DNA from: Allomesorhizobium sp043769475
GTDB taxonomy: Bacteria > Pseudomonadota > Alphaproteobacteria > Rhizobiales > Rhizobiaceae
Length of the DNA: 64,000 bases
NCBI RefSeq assembly: GCF_043769475.1
Contig: NZ_CP171729.1
Span: 5,270,001-5,334,000, forward strand
Reading direction: 5' to 3'
The position numbers were made by a program, and so were the translations under genes. Under the pieces are notes generated by a model that made no database searches, was not told the origin of the DNA, and worked only from the letters and a program-made list of their open reading frames with translations. Of the stretch, positions 15,846-24,729 are shown piece by piece (the stretch's first letter is position 1; every line of letters starts with the position of its first letter).

Positions 15846-17129
15846 ATGAACAATTTGGCCTACGACTCCACACTGGAACACGGCGACATCGCGCAGCAGG
15901 ACATCGCTGCCATGCACGCGCTGCGTCCCGTCCCGCGCATTTCGGTGCAGGCATTTTGCGAAACCGAAGGCATCGCCAACCCGATCGAGCGCGCCGGCGA
16001 GGACCGGCGCATGTCCAAGGCCCACCTGAAGGTCCATATGGGCGGCCTTGCGACTGCGGTGGAGTTTTACCAGACGGCGCCGACGCCCAACCTGATCATC
16101 CTGGAATCGCGCAGCGAGCCTAAGGAATTGCTCGTCGGGCTTCGTCAGTTGTCGGAATTCTGCGATCCGACGACCAAGGTCGTCGTCATCGGCCACTACA
16201 ACGACGTCGGCCTCTACCGGGAACTGATCCGCACGGGCATATCCGAATATGTTGTCGCGCCGATTTCGATGGCCGACATCGTCAGCGTCATCTCCTCGAT
16301 CTTCGTTGACCCGGAAGCCGAGCCGATCGGCCGGTCGATCGCCTTCATCGGCGCCAAGGGCGGCGTCGGCTCGTCGACCATCGCCCACAATGTAGCCTGG
16401 GCCATGTCCAACCTTTTCGCATCCGAGGTCGTGGTCGCCGACATGGACCTCGCATTCGGCACCGCCAACATCAATTTCGACCAGGACCCTGCGCAAGGCA
16501 TTGCCGACGCCGTATTCTCGCCGGAACGCATCGACGAGGTCTATCTCGACCGCCTGCTGGCGCAGTGCGCCGAACGGCTCTCGCTGCTTGCCGCACCCTC
16601 GACGCTTGATCGCGTCTATGATTTCGACATCGACGCCTTCACCCAGATCATCGACACGGCGCAACGCAGCGCGCCGCTGCTCGTGCTGGACGTTCCGCAT
16701 GTCTGGAACGGCTGGACCAGGAACACGCTGATGAAGGCAGACGAGATCGTCATCACGGTGACGCCCGAACTGGCCAATTTGCGCAACGCCAAGAACCTGG
16801 TCGACATGCTGAAGAAGATCAGGCCGAATGACGGGCCCCCGAAATTGATCGTCAACCAGGCCGGCGTTCCGAAGCGGCCCGAAATTTCGGTTGCCGATTT
16901 CGTCGAACCGCTGGGCGTCACGCCGATGGCCGTCATTCCCTTCGAGCCGCTCCTGTTCGGCAACGCCGCCAATAACGGGCGCATGCTCGGCGAGATGGAC
17001 GCGAAGAGCCCCATCGTCGCTTCGATCAGCGAGATCGCCCACATTCTCACCGGGCGGAGTGAGATCAAGCCCAGGAAGAAGGCCCCGTTCGGCAATCTTC
17101 TGGGCAAGCTGAAGCTGAAGAAGAAGTGA
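15846..17129 (+). CDS. cpaE: Tad pilus localisation ATPase CpaE (TadZ)
   Basis: A 427-aa MinD/ParA-like protein. Residues about 35-145 resemble an atypical receiver domain (PNLIILESRSEPKELL, ELIRTGISEYVVAPI). The ATPase domain starts IAFIGAKGGVGSSTIAHN, a deviant Walker A motif. Later segments are VVADMDLAFGTANINFDQDP and LLVLDVPHVWNGWTRN (Walker B region). It places the pilus machine at the cell pole. The C-terminus is basic (KKAPFGNLLGKLKLKKK). It is followed 23 nt later by cpaF. Confidence 0.95.
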   Translation: MNNLAYDSTLEHGDIAQQDIAAMHALRPVPRISVQAFCETEGIANPIERAGEDRRMSKAHLKVHMGGLATAVEFYQTAPTPNLIILESRSEPKELLVGLRQLSEFCDPTTKVVVIGHYNDVGLYRELIRTGISEYVVAPISMADIVSVISSIFVDPEAEPIGRSIAFIGAKGGVGSSTIAHNVAWAMSNLFASEVVVADMDLAFGTANINFDQDPAQGIADAVFSPERIDEVYLDRLLAQCAERLSLLAAPSTLDRVYDFDIDAFTQIIDTAQRSAPLLVLDVPHVWNGWTRNTLMKADEIVITVTPELANLRNAKNLVDMLKKIRPNDGPPKLIVNQAGVPKRPEISVADFVEPLGVTPMAVIPFEPLLFGNAANNGRMLGEMDAKSPIVASISEIAHILTGRSEIKPRKKAPFGNLLGKLKLKKK

Positions 17130-17152
17130 TCCAGCGGAATTGGTAGCCGAAC

Positions 17153-18658
17153 ATGTTTGGTAAAAGAGGCAATGACGACGCAGGCCGGACGGCGACGCCC
17201 GAATTCCGCGCGCCCGCTCCGGTGGCCCCGCCTGCCGCCCGCCCGGCGGTCGCCGCGCCGTCCGCTCCGGCTGCGCCGCCGCCGTCCGCTGCAGCTCCAG
17301 CGGCCTCTCCGGGCCGACGTGCGGTCGCTGCGCCACCGATAGCGCCTGAGCCGCGCCGCCCCGCGCGCGAGCGCAGCGAGACCTATTACGACACCAAGTC
17401 GCAGGTGTTCGCCGCGCTCATTGACACGATCGACCTTTCGCAGCTCGCCAAGCTCGATCCTGACAGCGCCCGCGAGGAAATCCGCGATATCGTCAACGAT
17501 ATCATCGCGATCAAGAATTTCGCGATGTCGATCTCCGAGCAGGAAGAACTGCTGGAGGATATCTGCAACGATGTCCTCGGCTATGGTCCGCTCGAACCGC
17601 TGCTCGCCCGCGACGACATCGCCGACATCATGGTCAATGGTGCGCGGCAGGTGTTCATCGAAGTCAATGGCAAGGTCGAGCAGACCGGCATCCGCTTCCG
17701 CGACAACCAGCAGCTCCTCAATATCTGTCAGCGTATCGTCAGCCAGGTCGGCCGCCGCGTCGACGAATCGAGCCCGATCTGCGACGCCCGCCTTCCCGAC
17801 GGATCGCGCGTCAACGTCATTGCGCCGCCCCTCTCGATCGACGGCACCACCCTCACCATCCGCAAGTTCAAGAAGGACAAGCTGACCCTCGACCAGCTCG
17901 TGAAATTCGGCGCCATCAGCCAGGAGGGCGCCGAGGTTCTTAAGATCATAAGCCGCGTCCGCTGCAACATCGTCATTTCCGGCGGTACCGGCTCCGGCAA
18001 GACGACGCTGCTCAACTGCCTGACAAACTACATCGATCGCGAAGAACGCATCATCACCTGCGAGGATTCGGCGGAGCTCCAATTGCAGCAGCCGCATGTG
18101 GTGCGCCTCGAAACCCGTCCGCCCAACCTTGAAGGCGAGGGCGAGGTGACCATGCGCGATCTCGTCAAGAACTGCCTGCGCATGCGGCCCGAACGGATTA
18201 TCGTCGGCGAAGTCCGCGGACCGGAGGTGTTCGATCTCCTGCAGGCCATGAACACCGGCCACGACGGCTCGATGGGAACCATCCACTCCAACAGCCCGCG
18301 CGAATGCCTGAACCGTATCGAATCGATGATCGCCATGGGCGGCTATTCGCTGCCGCAAAAGACGGTCCGCGAGATCGTCGTCGGCTCCATCGACGTGATC
18401 ATCCAGGCCGCGCGCCTGCGCGACGGTTCGCGCCGCATCACCCACATCACCGAGGTGATAGGCATGGAAGGCGACGTCATCATCACGCAGGACCTGGTCC
18501 TCTACAACATCAAGGGTGAGGATGCGACCGGACGGCTACTCGGTCAGCATGTGTCGACCGGCATCGGCCGCCCGGCGTTCTGGGACCGGGCCCGCTACTA
18601 CAACGAGGAACAACGCCTCGCCAGCGCCCTCGAGGCAATGGAAAAGCAGGCGGACTGA
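17153..18658 (+). CDS. cpaF: Tad pilus secretion ATPase CpaF (TadA)
   Basis: A 501-aa hexameric ATPase that drives Flp pilus extension, and in Tad systems also retraction. The N-terminal 80 residues are Ala/Pro-rich and variable. Then come the N-terminal ATPase subdomain (GYGPLEPLLARDDIADIMVNG) and Walker A ISGGTGSGKTTLLN. The Asp box is ITCEDSAELQL, Walker B is RPERIIVGEVRGPE, and the His box is MNTGHDGSMGTIHSNSPRE. All catalytic motifs are intact. The gene is preceded by cpaE and followed by tadB with 19 nt between. Confidence 0.97.
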   Translation: MFGKRGNDDAGRTATPEFRAPAPVAPPAARPAVAAPSAPAAPPPSAAAPAASPGRRAVAAPPIAPEPRRPARERSETYYDTKSQVFAALIDTIDLSQLAKLDPDSAREEIRDIVNDIIAIKNFAMSISEQEELLEDICNDVLGYGPLEPLLARDDIADIMVNGARQVFIEVNGKVEQTGIRFRDNQQLLNICQRIVSQVGRRVDESSPICDARLPDGSRVNVIAPPLSIDGTTLTIRKFKKDKLTLDQLVKFGAISQEGAEVLKIISRVRCNIVISGGTGSGKTTLLNCLTNYIDREERIITCEDSAELQLQQPHVVRLETRPPNLEGEGEVTMRDLVKNCLRMRPERIIVGEVRGPEVFDLLQAMNTGHDGSMGTIHSNSPRECLNRIESMIAMGGYSLPQKTVREIVVGSIDVIIQAARLRDGSRRITHITEVIGMEGDVIITQDLVLYNIKGEDATGRLLGQHVSTGIGRPAFWDRARYYNEEQRLASALEAMEKQAD

Positions 18659-18677
18659 TGCGCAAAGGCCTGCTCTG

Positions 18678-19691
18678 ATGTTCGGGATCGACAGCACCAT
18701 ATTGGCGTTCATTGTGCTCGCGGGGTTCAGCGCCGGCGCGGTCGCCTACGCCTTTATGTTCAACACGATCGAGACCGAGAAGAACGCCGGAAAACGTCTG
18801 GAGACCGTCAAGCGCGCCGATACCGACCGCTCGGTGGTCAAGGCTTCGCGTGACCGTATAGCCGAGGCTACCAAGCGGCGCAAAAACGTCCAGGATTCGC
18901 TGAAGGATCTCGACGCCAAGCAGAAGGCGAAGGATCTCAACGTCAAGAAGCCGCCTCTCAAGGTGCAGCTCCGCCAGGCGGGGCTGGCCACGACCGTCGA
19001 GCGTTTCTATCTCTATTCGCTGGTCTGCGGTGCCGTTGTGACGGCTGCGGTCTTTATACTCGGCGCTCCCTTGCTGGCCGTGGGCGGCGCTTTCATCGCT
19101 TGCACCTTCGGCCTGCCGCGCTGGTTCGTCTCGTTCAAGCGCTCGCGCCGCGTCAAGGCGTTCCTGGAGGAGTTCCCCAACGCACTCGACATCATCGTGC
19201 GCGCGGTCAAGTCTGGGCTCCCCCTCAATGACGGCATCAGGCTGATCGCCAACGAATCGCCTGAGCCGGTGAAGACCGAGTTTCGTCGCATCGTCGAATC
19301 GCAGCAGGTCGGCCTGTCGATCCCGGAGGCGACGCTGCGCATGACAGAGACCATGCCCTGTCCCGAGGCTGGCTTCTTCGGCATCGTGATCCAGATCCAG
19401 AGCCAAGCCGGCGGCAACCTGTCGGAAGCGCTCGGCAACCTGTCGCGGGTGCTTCGCGACCGCAAGAAGATGAAAGCCAAGGTGCAGGCGCTGTCGATGG
19501 AAGCAAAGGCGTCGGCCGCCATCATCGGCGCCCTGCCTTTCATCATTGCCTTCCTCGTCTATCTGTCGAGCCCCAACTACATCATGCCGCTGTTCACCAC
19601 GAGCACCGGCCACCTCATTCTCGGCATCTCCGGCGTCTGGATGTCGATAGGTATCTTCGTCATGCGCAAGATGATGAATTTCGAGGTCTGA
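18678..19691 (+). CDS. tadB: Tad pilus inner-membrane platform protein TadB
   Basis: A 337-aa membrane protein with a T2SS GspF-like domain (RFYLYSL ... FLEEFPNALDIIVRAVKSGLPLNDGI, in parts). The N-terminal helix is followed by a charged coiled-coil-like stretch (EKNAGKRLETVKRADTDRS, KRRKNVQDSLKDLDAKQK) and there are three further helices. The chosen ATG at 18678 (MFGIDSTILAFIVLAG) follows the cpaF stop by 19 nt. It forms the inner-membrane platform with TadC, on which CpaF acts. Confidence 0.94.
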   Translation: MFGIDSTILAFIVLAGFSAGAVAYAFMFNTIETEKNAGKRLETVKRADTDRSVVKASRDRIAEATKRRKNVQDSLKDLDAKQKAKDLNVKKPPLKVQLRQAGLATTVERFYLYSLVCGAVVTAAVFILGAPLLAVGGAFIACTFGLPRWFVSFKRSRRVKAFLEEFPNALDIIVRAVKSGLPLNDGIRLIANESPEPVKTEFRRIVESQQVGLSIPEATLRMTETMPCPEAGFFGIVIQIQSQAGGNLSEALGNLSRVLRDRKKMKAKVQALSMEAKASAAIIGALPFIIAFLVYLSSPNYIMPLFTTSTGHLILGISGVWMSIGIFVMRKMMNFEV

Positions 19692-19695
19692 GCAC

Positions 19696-20682
19696 ATGAC
19701 CGATCAAGTCGTACGGGCACTCACCGATCCCTCCTTCCTCATCGCCATGCTGGTCAGCATCGCCGTCTTCGCCACCGTCTTCACGGTGCTGCCGGCATTC
19801 GGCGGCGATCCGCTCAAGGCGCGCATGAAAACCGTCGCGCTGGAGCGCGACGAACTGCGCGCCAAGCAGCGCGCACGCCTCGCGGCGGACGCCGAGCGCC
19901 GCCGCAAAGGCCTGCGCGAAGAGCAGTCGGTCGGCATGCGCAACATCGTCGAAAGGCTGGACCTGAAGCGCGCCCTGGTCGACGAGAACACGCTGAACAA
20001 GCTCAAGGTAGCAGGCTTCCGCGGCCAGAATCCGCTGACCAAGTTCCTGTTCTTCCGCCTGGTCCTGCCTTTTGTCGGCTTCGGCCTGGCGCTGCTCTAC
20101 CTGTTCGTGCTCGGCGGCCTGGCCGAACAGCCGCCCCTGATCAAGCTGTTCGTCTGCATCGTGGTCGCCTATGCCGGCTTCTACGCGCCCAATCTCTATG
20201 TCAGCAACCGCGCCTCCAAGCGCAAGCAGTCGATCCAGATGGCGTGGCCGGATGCGCTCGACCTTTTGCTGATCTGCGTGGAATCGGGCATGTCGATCGA
20301 GGCGGCGCTGCGTAGGGTCGCCGACGAGATCGGCAGCCAGTCGGCGGATCTCGCCGAGGAGTTCGTGCTCACCAATGCGGAACTTTCCTATCTCCAGGAA
20401 CGCAAGCAGGCTTATGAAAACCTGGCCAGCCGCACCGGCCTGGAGACGGTCAAGTCGATCACCCAGGCGCTGGTGCAAGCTGAACGCTACGGCACGCCCG
20501 TCGCTCAGGCGCTGCGCGTGCTCGCCGCCGAAAGCCGCGACATGCGCATGAACGCGGCCGAGAAGAAGGCGGCAGCACTTCCTCCGAAGCTCACCGTGCC
20601 GATGATCCTGTTCTTCCTGCCGGTGCTGTTCGCCATCATCCTCGGCCCCGCCGGCATCCAGGTCAGCAAGCAGGGGTTCTAG
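19696..20682 (+). CDS. tadC: Tad pilus inner-membrane platform protein TadC
   Basis: A 328-aa protein of the same GspF-like fold as TadB. An N-terminal helix (FLIAMLVSIAVFATVFTVL) precedes a charged coiled-coil region. The T2SSF domain contains MAWPDALDLLLICVESGMSIE, a typical TadC signature, and the C-terminus has a helix pair (MILFFLPVLFAIILGPAGIQ). It starts 4 nt after tadB and ends the plus-strand tad operon. Confidence 0.94.
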   Translation: MTDQVVRALTDPSFLIAMLVSIAVFATVFTVLPAFGGDPLKARMKTVALERDELRAKQRARLAADAERRRKGLREEQSVGMRNIVERLDLKRALVDENTLNKLKVAGFRGQNPLTKFLFFRLVLPFVGFGLALLYLFVLGGLAEQPPLIKLFVCIVVAYAGFYAPNLYVSNRASKRKQSIQMAWPDALDLLLICVESGMSIEAALRRVADEIGSQSADLAEEFVLTNAELSYLQERKQAYENLASRTGLETVKSITQALVQAERYGTPVAQALRVLAAESRDMRMNAAEKKAAALPPKLTVPMILFFLPVLFAIILGPAGIQVSKQGF

Positions 20683-20805
20683 CGGATCGTCGAGCAGCCA
20701 ATAGCCCTTCGGGAACCGAGGCCTGGAATGCTTCAAGCTGGCCATGACCGCCCTAGATAAGGAACCGCGCCAATAGTCTTGGCGCGGTGACGATAGGAGG
20801 GTCGG

Positions 20806-21168
20806 ATGATTGTCAAGCGCATAGTCGCCAATATCGCTACGGAGAATCTCGGCGCAGCTCGCGCCTTCTATGGCGAAATCCTGGGCTTGAGACTGGTGAT
20901 GGACCACGGCTGGATACAGACCTTCGCGGGCGAGGGACTGGCGGCGCCGCAAATCGGCATCGCCACGCAGGGCGGTTCGGGCACGCCTGTTCCCGACCTG
21001 TCGATCGAGGTTGATGACGTCGAAGAGGTCCGGCGGCGTGTCGTCGCCCGCGGGCTGGAAATCGAATACGGCCCGGCGGACGAGCCGTGGGGCGTGCGGC
21101 GCTTTTTCGTCCGCGATCCGTATGGACGTCTCGTGAACATCCTCTCGCATCAGGATTCGGACGGCTGA
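20806..21168 (+). CDS. VOC family (glyoxalase/bleomycin resistance-like) protein
   Basis: A 120-aa single vicinal-oxygen-chelate module. It starts MIVKRIVANIATENLGAARAFY with the usual beta-alpha start, has YGEILGLRLVMDHGW, and ends in VRRFFVRDPYGRLVNILSHQ, with the paired metal-site region. Such proteins are metal-dependent isomerases, dioxygenases or drug-binding proteins; the substrate cannot be told here. It is preceded by an AGGAGGG-type site and lies between tadC and the convergent tadD, with no evident link to pili. Confidence 0.85.
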   Translation: MIVKRIVANIATENLGAARAFYGEILGLRLVMDHGWIQTFAGEGLAAPQIGIATQGGSGTPVPDLSIEVDDVEEVRRRVVARGLEIEYGPADEPWGVRRFFVRDPYGRLVNILSHQDSDG

Positions 21169-21204
21169 TCTCCTGATCGCCCGCCTTCGCGGGTAAGCGC
21201 AGGC

Positions 21205-22029
21205 TTAATTCGTGTTGCCCTCGGGCTTTTCCTCGTCCGCCTTGATCTGGGTCCAGGCGTTCTGCTGCGCCAGCATGCCGCGCAGATAGGTCACGTTGGC
21301 CTTGGCCTGGTCGGGCGACAGCTCCTGGCTGGCGATCTGCTCGGCTTCCTCGAACCGGCCCTGCAGGCCGACGACCAGCGCCAGGTTCTGCCTGACGCGG
21401 CTGTCCGCCCCCGCGGCTTCCGAAGCCGATCGCATATAGGTCTCGGCGGTCTTGAGGTCGCCTTCCAGCACGTAGGACATGCCGAGATTGGAGAGTACCG
21501 ACGGTTCGTCGGGTTTGAGGTCCAGCGCCTTGCGATAGAGCTGCCGCGCCTCGGCGGTCTGGCCGAGCTGGTCGAGTATCGCGCCCTCGGCCGAGACCAG
21601 CTTCCAGTCCGGATATTCCGGCGTCTGGGCGCGGCGTACGGCGTCCAGCGCCGGCTCGAACTGTCCGACGCCGGCGAGCGCCTTGCCATAGGCGGCGAGC
21701 ACTTCGCGGTCCTGCGGATGCGCGATGGCAAGCTTGCGCATGACGGCCAGCGCCTGGTCGGACTGGCCGTTCATCTGCAGCACGCTGGCGTAGCGCATGG
21801 CGGTGGGCTTGTCGTTCGTGTCGCGCGTATAGGCCTTGCCGAGCGCGTCGGCCGTGCTCTGGAGTTCGCCGGTCGACATGTTCGCTATCGACTTGCCGGT
21901 GTCGCGCGAGATCGATCCCGTGGTCATCTTGGAGGTGCCGCAGCCTGCGACGCCGGCGGCGAGCGCGGCCAGGAAAACGCCTGTGAGGAGCCGCTTGCCT
22001 GTTGCGTTCATCGAGCGATTGGTCAACAT
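21205..22029 (-). CDS. tadD: TadD-like TPR lipoprotein
   Basis: A 274-aa lipoprotein, with lipobox AAGVAGCGT near residue 30, followed by TPR repeats over residues about 70-245 (DQALAVMRKLAIAHP, EARQLYRKALDLKPDEP, VLSNLGMSYVLEGDLKTAETY). TadD proteins act as pilotins or assembly factors of the Tad outer-membrane complex. The ATG at 22029 has GGAGG about 10 nt upstream; an ATG at 22011 is also possible. Its position opposite the tad operon and the CtrA-like site in its promoter support the assignment. Confidence 0.87.
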   Translation of the reverse strand: MLTNRSMNATGKRLLTGVFLAALAAGVAGCGTSKMTTGSISRDTGKSIANMSTGELQSTADALGKAYTRDTNDKPTAMRYASVLQMNGQSDQALAVMRKLAIAHPQDREVLAAYGKALAGVGQFEPALDAVRRAQTPEYPDWKLVSAEGAILDQLGQTAEARQLYRKALDLKPDEPSVLSNLGMSYVLEGDLKTAETYMRSASEAAGADSRVRQNLALVVGLQGRFEEAEQIASQELSPDQAKANVTYLRGMLAQQNAWTQIKADEEKPEGNTN

Positions 22030-22105
22030 CGGCTGCGAGCCTCCATCCGTCCCCGCGGCCGTTCTCCGGTCGCCTACCCCACCCCGGAGAAATATTCCGT
22101 TAACC

Positions 22106-22120
22106 CTAACGGATGGTTAA
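22106..22120 (-). promoter_or_regulatory. CtrA-like binding site upstream of tadD
   Basis: On the minus strand TTAA-CCATCCG-TTAG, one mismatch in the second half-site relative to TTAA-N7-TTAA(C). A neighbouring short palindrome, CCGTTA-ACCC-TAACGG, overlaps it at 22098-22113. It lies about 80 nt upstream of tadD and also in front of the divergent aminopeptidase gene. Confidence 0.35.
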
Positions 22121-22155
22121 GGACCGCCAGCCAGCCAGCCCCAGGAACTTGAAGA

Positions 22156-23514
22156 ATGCCTCTCGAACTCGTTGAAAAGCCGTCCCGCAAAGCTCTGCCC
22201 GTCCATCTCGTCGCCAAGGGCGATCTCGAAAGCCTCGACCCTGCCGCGGCCGCATGGGCCCGAGCCAACGGCTTTTCCGGCGATGCCGGCAAGGTGCTGC
22301 TGCTGCCAGGCTCCGACGGAGCCCTCGCCGGCGCGCTCCTCGGCATGGGCGACGGCGAGACTTCGCTGCATTCCGGCGCATTGGCCAAGGTGCTGCCGGA
22401 GGGCGAGTGGCATTTCGCGTCGGATCCGAAAAATCCGCCGCTCGCCGCGCTCGGGCTGGTGCTCGGTAGCTACGCCTTCACCCGCTACGGCAAGAAGCCT
22501 CGCAGCGACCTGCGCTTCGCGGCGCCTTCGGGCGTCGATCTGGCGCACACGCGCCGCGTCGCCGCCGCCGTGTTCCTGGCCCGCGACCTCGTCAACACGC
22601 CGACCAACGACATGGGTCCGGATGCGCTCGAGGCGGCGGTCCGCGCGCTGGCCGCCAGGCACAAGGCGAAGGTCGAGGTCGTAAAGGGCGACGCCCTGCT
22701 CGAAAAGAACTTCCCGATGATCCACGCCGTCGGCCGCGCCTCGTCCGAAGCGCCGCGCCTCATCGACATGCGCTGGGGGCCGAAGGGCGCGCCGAAGGTG
22801 ACGCTGGTCGGCAAGGGCGTCTGCTTCGACACCGGCGGCCTCGACATCAAGCCGCCCAGCGGCATGCTGATCATGAAAAAGGACATGGGCGGCGCGGCCA
22901 ACGTGCTGGGCCTCGCCTCGATGATCATGGAGGCGAAGCTCGCCATCCGCCTGCGCGTGCTGATCCCGGCGGTGGAGAACGCCATTTCAGGCAACGCCTT
23001 CCGCCCCGGCGACATTCTGCCGAGCCGCAAGGGCCTCACCGTCGAGATCGGCAACACCGACGCCGAGGGCAGGCTGGTGCTGGCCGACGCGCTGGCGCTC
23101 GCCGACGAGCAAGAGCCGCAGCTGCTGATCGACATGGCGACGCTGACCGGCGCGGCGCGAGTGGCGCTCGGGCCGGACCTTCCGCCCTTCTACACGGACG
23201 ATGAGGCGCTTGCCGGCGAGGTCGCTGCCGCGGCGATCGCCGTCGAGGACCCGCTGTGGCGCATGCCGCTGTGGCGGCCCTACGAAGCGAAGCTCACCTC
23301 CAAGATCGCCGACATCAACAATGTCACCACTGACGGCTTCGCCGGCTCCGTCACCGCCGCCCTGTTCCTCCGCCGCTTCGTCGAGAAGGCGGCAAGCTGG
23401 GCGCATTTCGACATCTTCGCCTGGAACCCGTCGGACCGCGCCCACGGCCCGGCTGGCGGCGAAGCGCAGGGCATCCGCGCGCTGGAGCGGGTGCTGTCTC
23501 GAAGATATGGCTGA
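22156..23514 (+). CDS. M17 family leucyl aminopeptidase
   Basis: A 452-aa cytosolic di-zinc aminopeptidase that removes N-terminal amino acids from peptides. The catalytic C-terminal domain includes LVGKGVCFDTGGLDIKP, MKKDMGGAANVLGL, the M17 signature NTDAEGRLVLADAL and LIDMATLTGAARVALG. The metal ligands Lys, Asp and Glu of these motifs are present. It is shorter than E. coli PepA (503 aa), in the N-terminal domain, and is typical of the second M17 paralogue in rhizobia. It is divergent from tadD. Confidence 0.93.
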   Translation: MPLELVEKPSRKALPVHLVAKGDLESLDPAAAAWARANGFSGDAGKVLLLPGSDGALAGALLGMGDGETSLHSGALAKVLPEGEWHFASDPKNPPLAALGLVLGSYAFTRYGKKPRSDLRFAAPSGVDLAHTRRVAAAVFLARDLVNTPTNDMGPDALEAAVRALAARHKAKVEVVKGDALLEKNFPMIHAVGRASSEAPRLIDMRWGPKGAPKVTLVGKGVCFDTGGLDIKPPSGMLIMKKDMGGAANVLGLASMIMEAKLAIRLRVLIPAVENAISGNAFRPGDILPSRKGLTVEIGNTDAEGRLVLADALALADEQEPQLLIDMATLTGAARVALGPDLPPFYTDDEALAGEVAAAAIAVEDPLWRMPLWRPYEAKLTSKIADINNVTTDGFAGSVTAALFLRRFVEKAASWAHFDIFAWNPSDRAHGPAGGEAQGIRALERVLSRRYG

Positions 23515-23554
23515 ACCTCTTGGGTGGGCAGACGCGGCCGTCGCCCGCCAGGGC

Positions 23555-24154
23555 TCATTTCCTGCCCTGCGGGTAGATCGTTTCGCCACGCTTCAGCATC
23601 TCCACGAACGCCTCGATCTTCCTCTTGCGGCCCGCTTCGGTCTTCATGTTGTGGGTGCGGAAGGCTAGCGCGAAGCGGTTCTGCGCGCTGAGTTTAGCCA
23701 GCATCTCCCTGGCCTTCGGCTCGGCGTCTATTGCGGCCTGGAGATCGTCGGGGATTTTCATGTCCTTGCCGCTCCCGTAGGCGCGGTTCCAGCGTCCGTC
23801 GGCCTTGGCCGCCTCGACTTGCGCGAGCCCGTGCCCGGTCATCCGGCCTTCCCTGGTCAGCCGAGCGACGTTGTCGACATTGATCTGGCTCCAGATGCTC
23901 TTGCCTCGCCGCGGCGTGTAGCGCTGCAGGTAGCTCCTGTCGTCCAGCCCTTTGCGGATCGCATCGATCCAGCCCCAGCACAGCGCCGCGTCGATGGCTT
24001 CCTTGGGCGTGATCGATTCAAGCCCCGAACCCGCCTTGTGGATCTTGATCCACACCTCGCTTTCCTTGTCGTGGTGCTTGCCGAGCCAATCGTAAAAGCT
24101 CTCGGCGTCCTTGAACTCGTGGACCTTGTCGGGATCGACCTGGACGGGCGCCAT
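23555..24154 (-). CDS. YdeI/OmpD-associated family protein
   Basis: A 199-aa protein recognised by FYDWLGKHHDKESEVWIKIHKAGSG, SITPKEAIDAALCWGWIDAI and SYLQRYTPRRGKSIWSQINV (read in parts), and by the C-terminal FRTHNMKTEAGRKRKIEAFVEM. Family members are cytoplasmic and widespread; one has been linked to bacteriocin or peptide tolerance, but the biochemical activity is unknown. It stands alone and is convergent with the aminopeptidase gene. Confidence 0.82.
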   Translation of the reverse strand: MAPVQVDPDKVHEFKDAESFYDWLGKHHDKESEVWIKIHKAGSGLESITPKEAIDAALCWGWIDAIRKGLDDRSYLQRYTPRRGKSIWSQINVDNVARLTREGRMTGHGLAQVEAAKADGRWNRAYGSGKDMKIPDDLQAAIDAEPKAREMLAKLSAQNRFALAFRTHNMKTEAGRKRKIEAFVEMLKRGETIYPQGRK

Positions 24155-24378
24155 CAGCTCGCCCGGCCATTGGCTTGCATGGAAGCCAAACTCGTGAGCG
24201 CCGGCGCCAGCCTTGGCTTGCGCGAGGGACGGAAAGATTTGATCTGCATGGTTCCTCCGCTGTCACGACGCCCAGTTATATCCGGGGGCGGATCGAATTC
24301 CAGCAGGCGACTGGCTGTTTGCGGCTGTCCCGGCCAAAATGAAACGGAACCGAAACGTTTTGCGCCCATTCTGCGGCC

Positions 24379-24729
24379 ATGACCATCACCTTGCGCCCCA
24401 GCCAGGCCCTGCGGCTCTGGCAGCAGGTCAACCTTTCGGAGGTGCGCGATGCCGCGCCTGACCTGACCACGCGCCAGGCCGCGATCCTGCTCACCGTATA
24501 TCTCGACCCGCCGCCGCATACGGTGCGCGGCCTGGCCGCCCGCCTCAACGTCACCAAGCCGGTCATCACGCGCGCGCTGGATTCGATGGGCGCGCTGAAG
24601 CTTGTCTCGCGCCACCGCGACCAGCTCGACAAACGCAACGTGCTGATCCGAAGGACGGTCGAGGGCGCGCTCTATGTCGAGCGGCTGGGCGATGTTATCA
24701 TCGCCAAAGCCAGGGAGTTGCCGATTTGA
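24379..24729 (+). CDS. MarR-like winged-helix transcriptional regulator
   Basis: A 116-aa protein with a winged helix: LTTRQAAILLTVYLDPPPHTVRGLA, a recognition helix LNVTKPVITRALDSMGALKLVSR, and a wing DQLDKRNVLIRRT. This is the MarR pattern but shorter than usual (about 140 aa), so the dimerisation helices are reduced. Its stop overlaps the start of the NlpC/P60 gene by TTGA, so the two are co-translated and the regulator may serve that operon. The ATG lies near 24379 with few ribosome-binding-site features. Confidence 0.8.
   Translation: MTITLRPSQALRLWQQVNLSEVRDAAPDLTTRQAAILLTVYLDPPPHTVRGLAARLNVTKPVITRALDSMGALKLVSRHRDQLDKRNVLIRRTVEGALYVERLGDVIIAKARELPI

Noticed and set aside
16616..18445. 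Long open frame of 609 codons on the minus strand across cpaE and cpaF
   Set aside because: It lies opposite conserved cpaE and cpaF and has low-complexity shadow composition; a product of high GC coding on the other strand.
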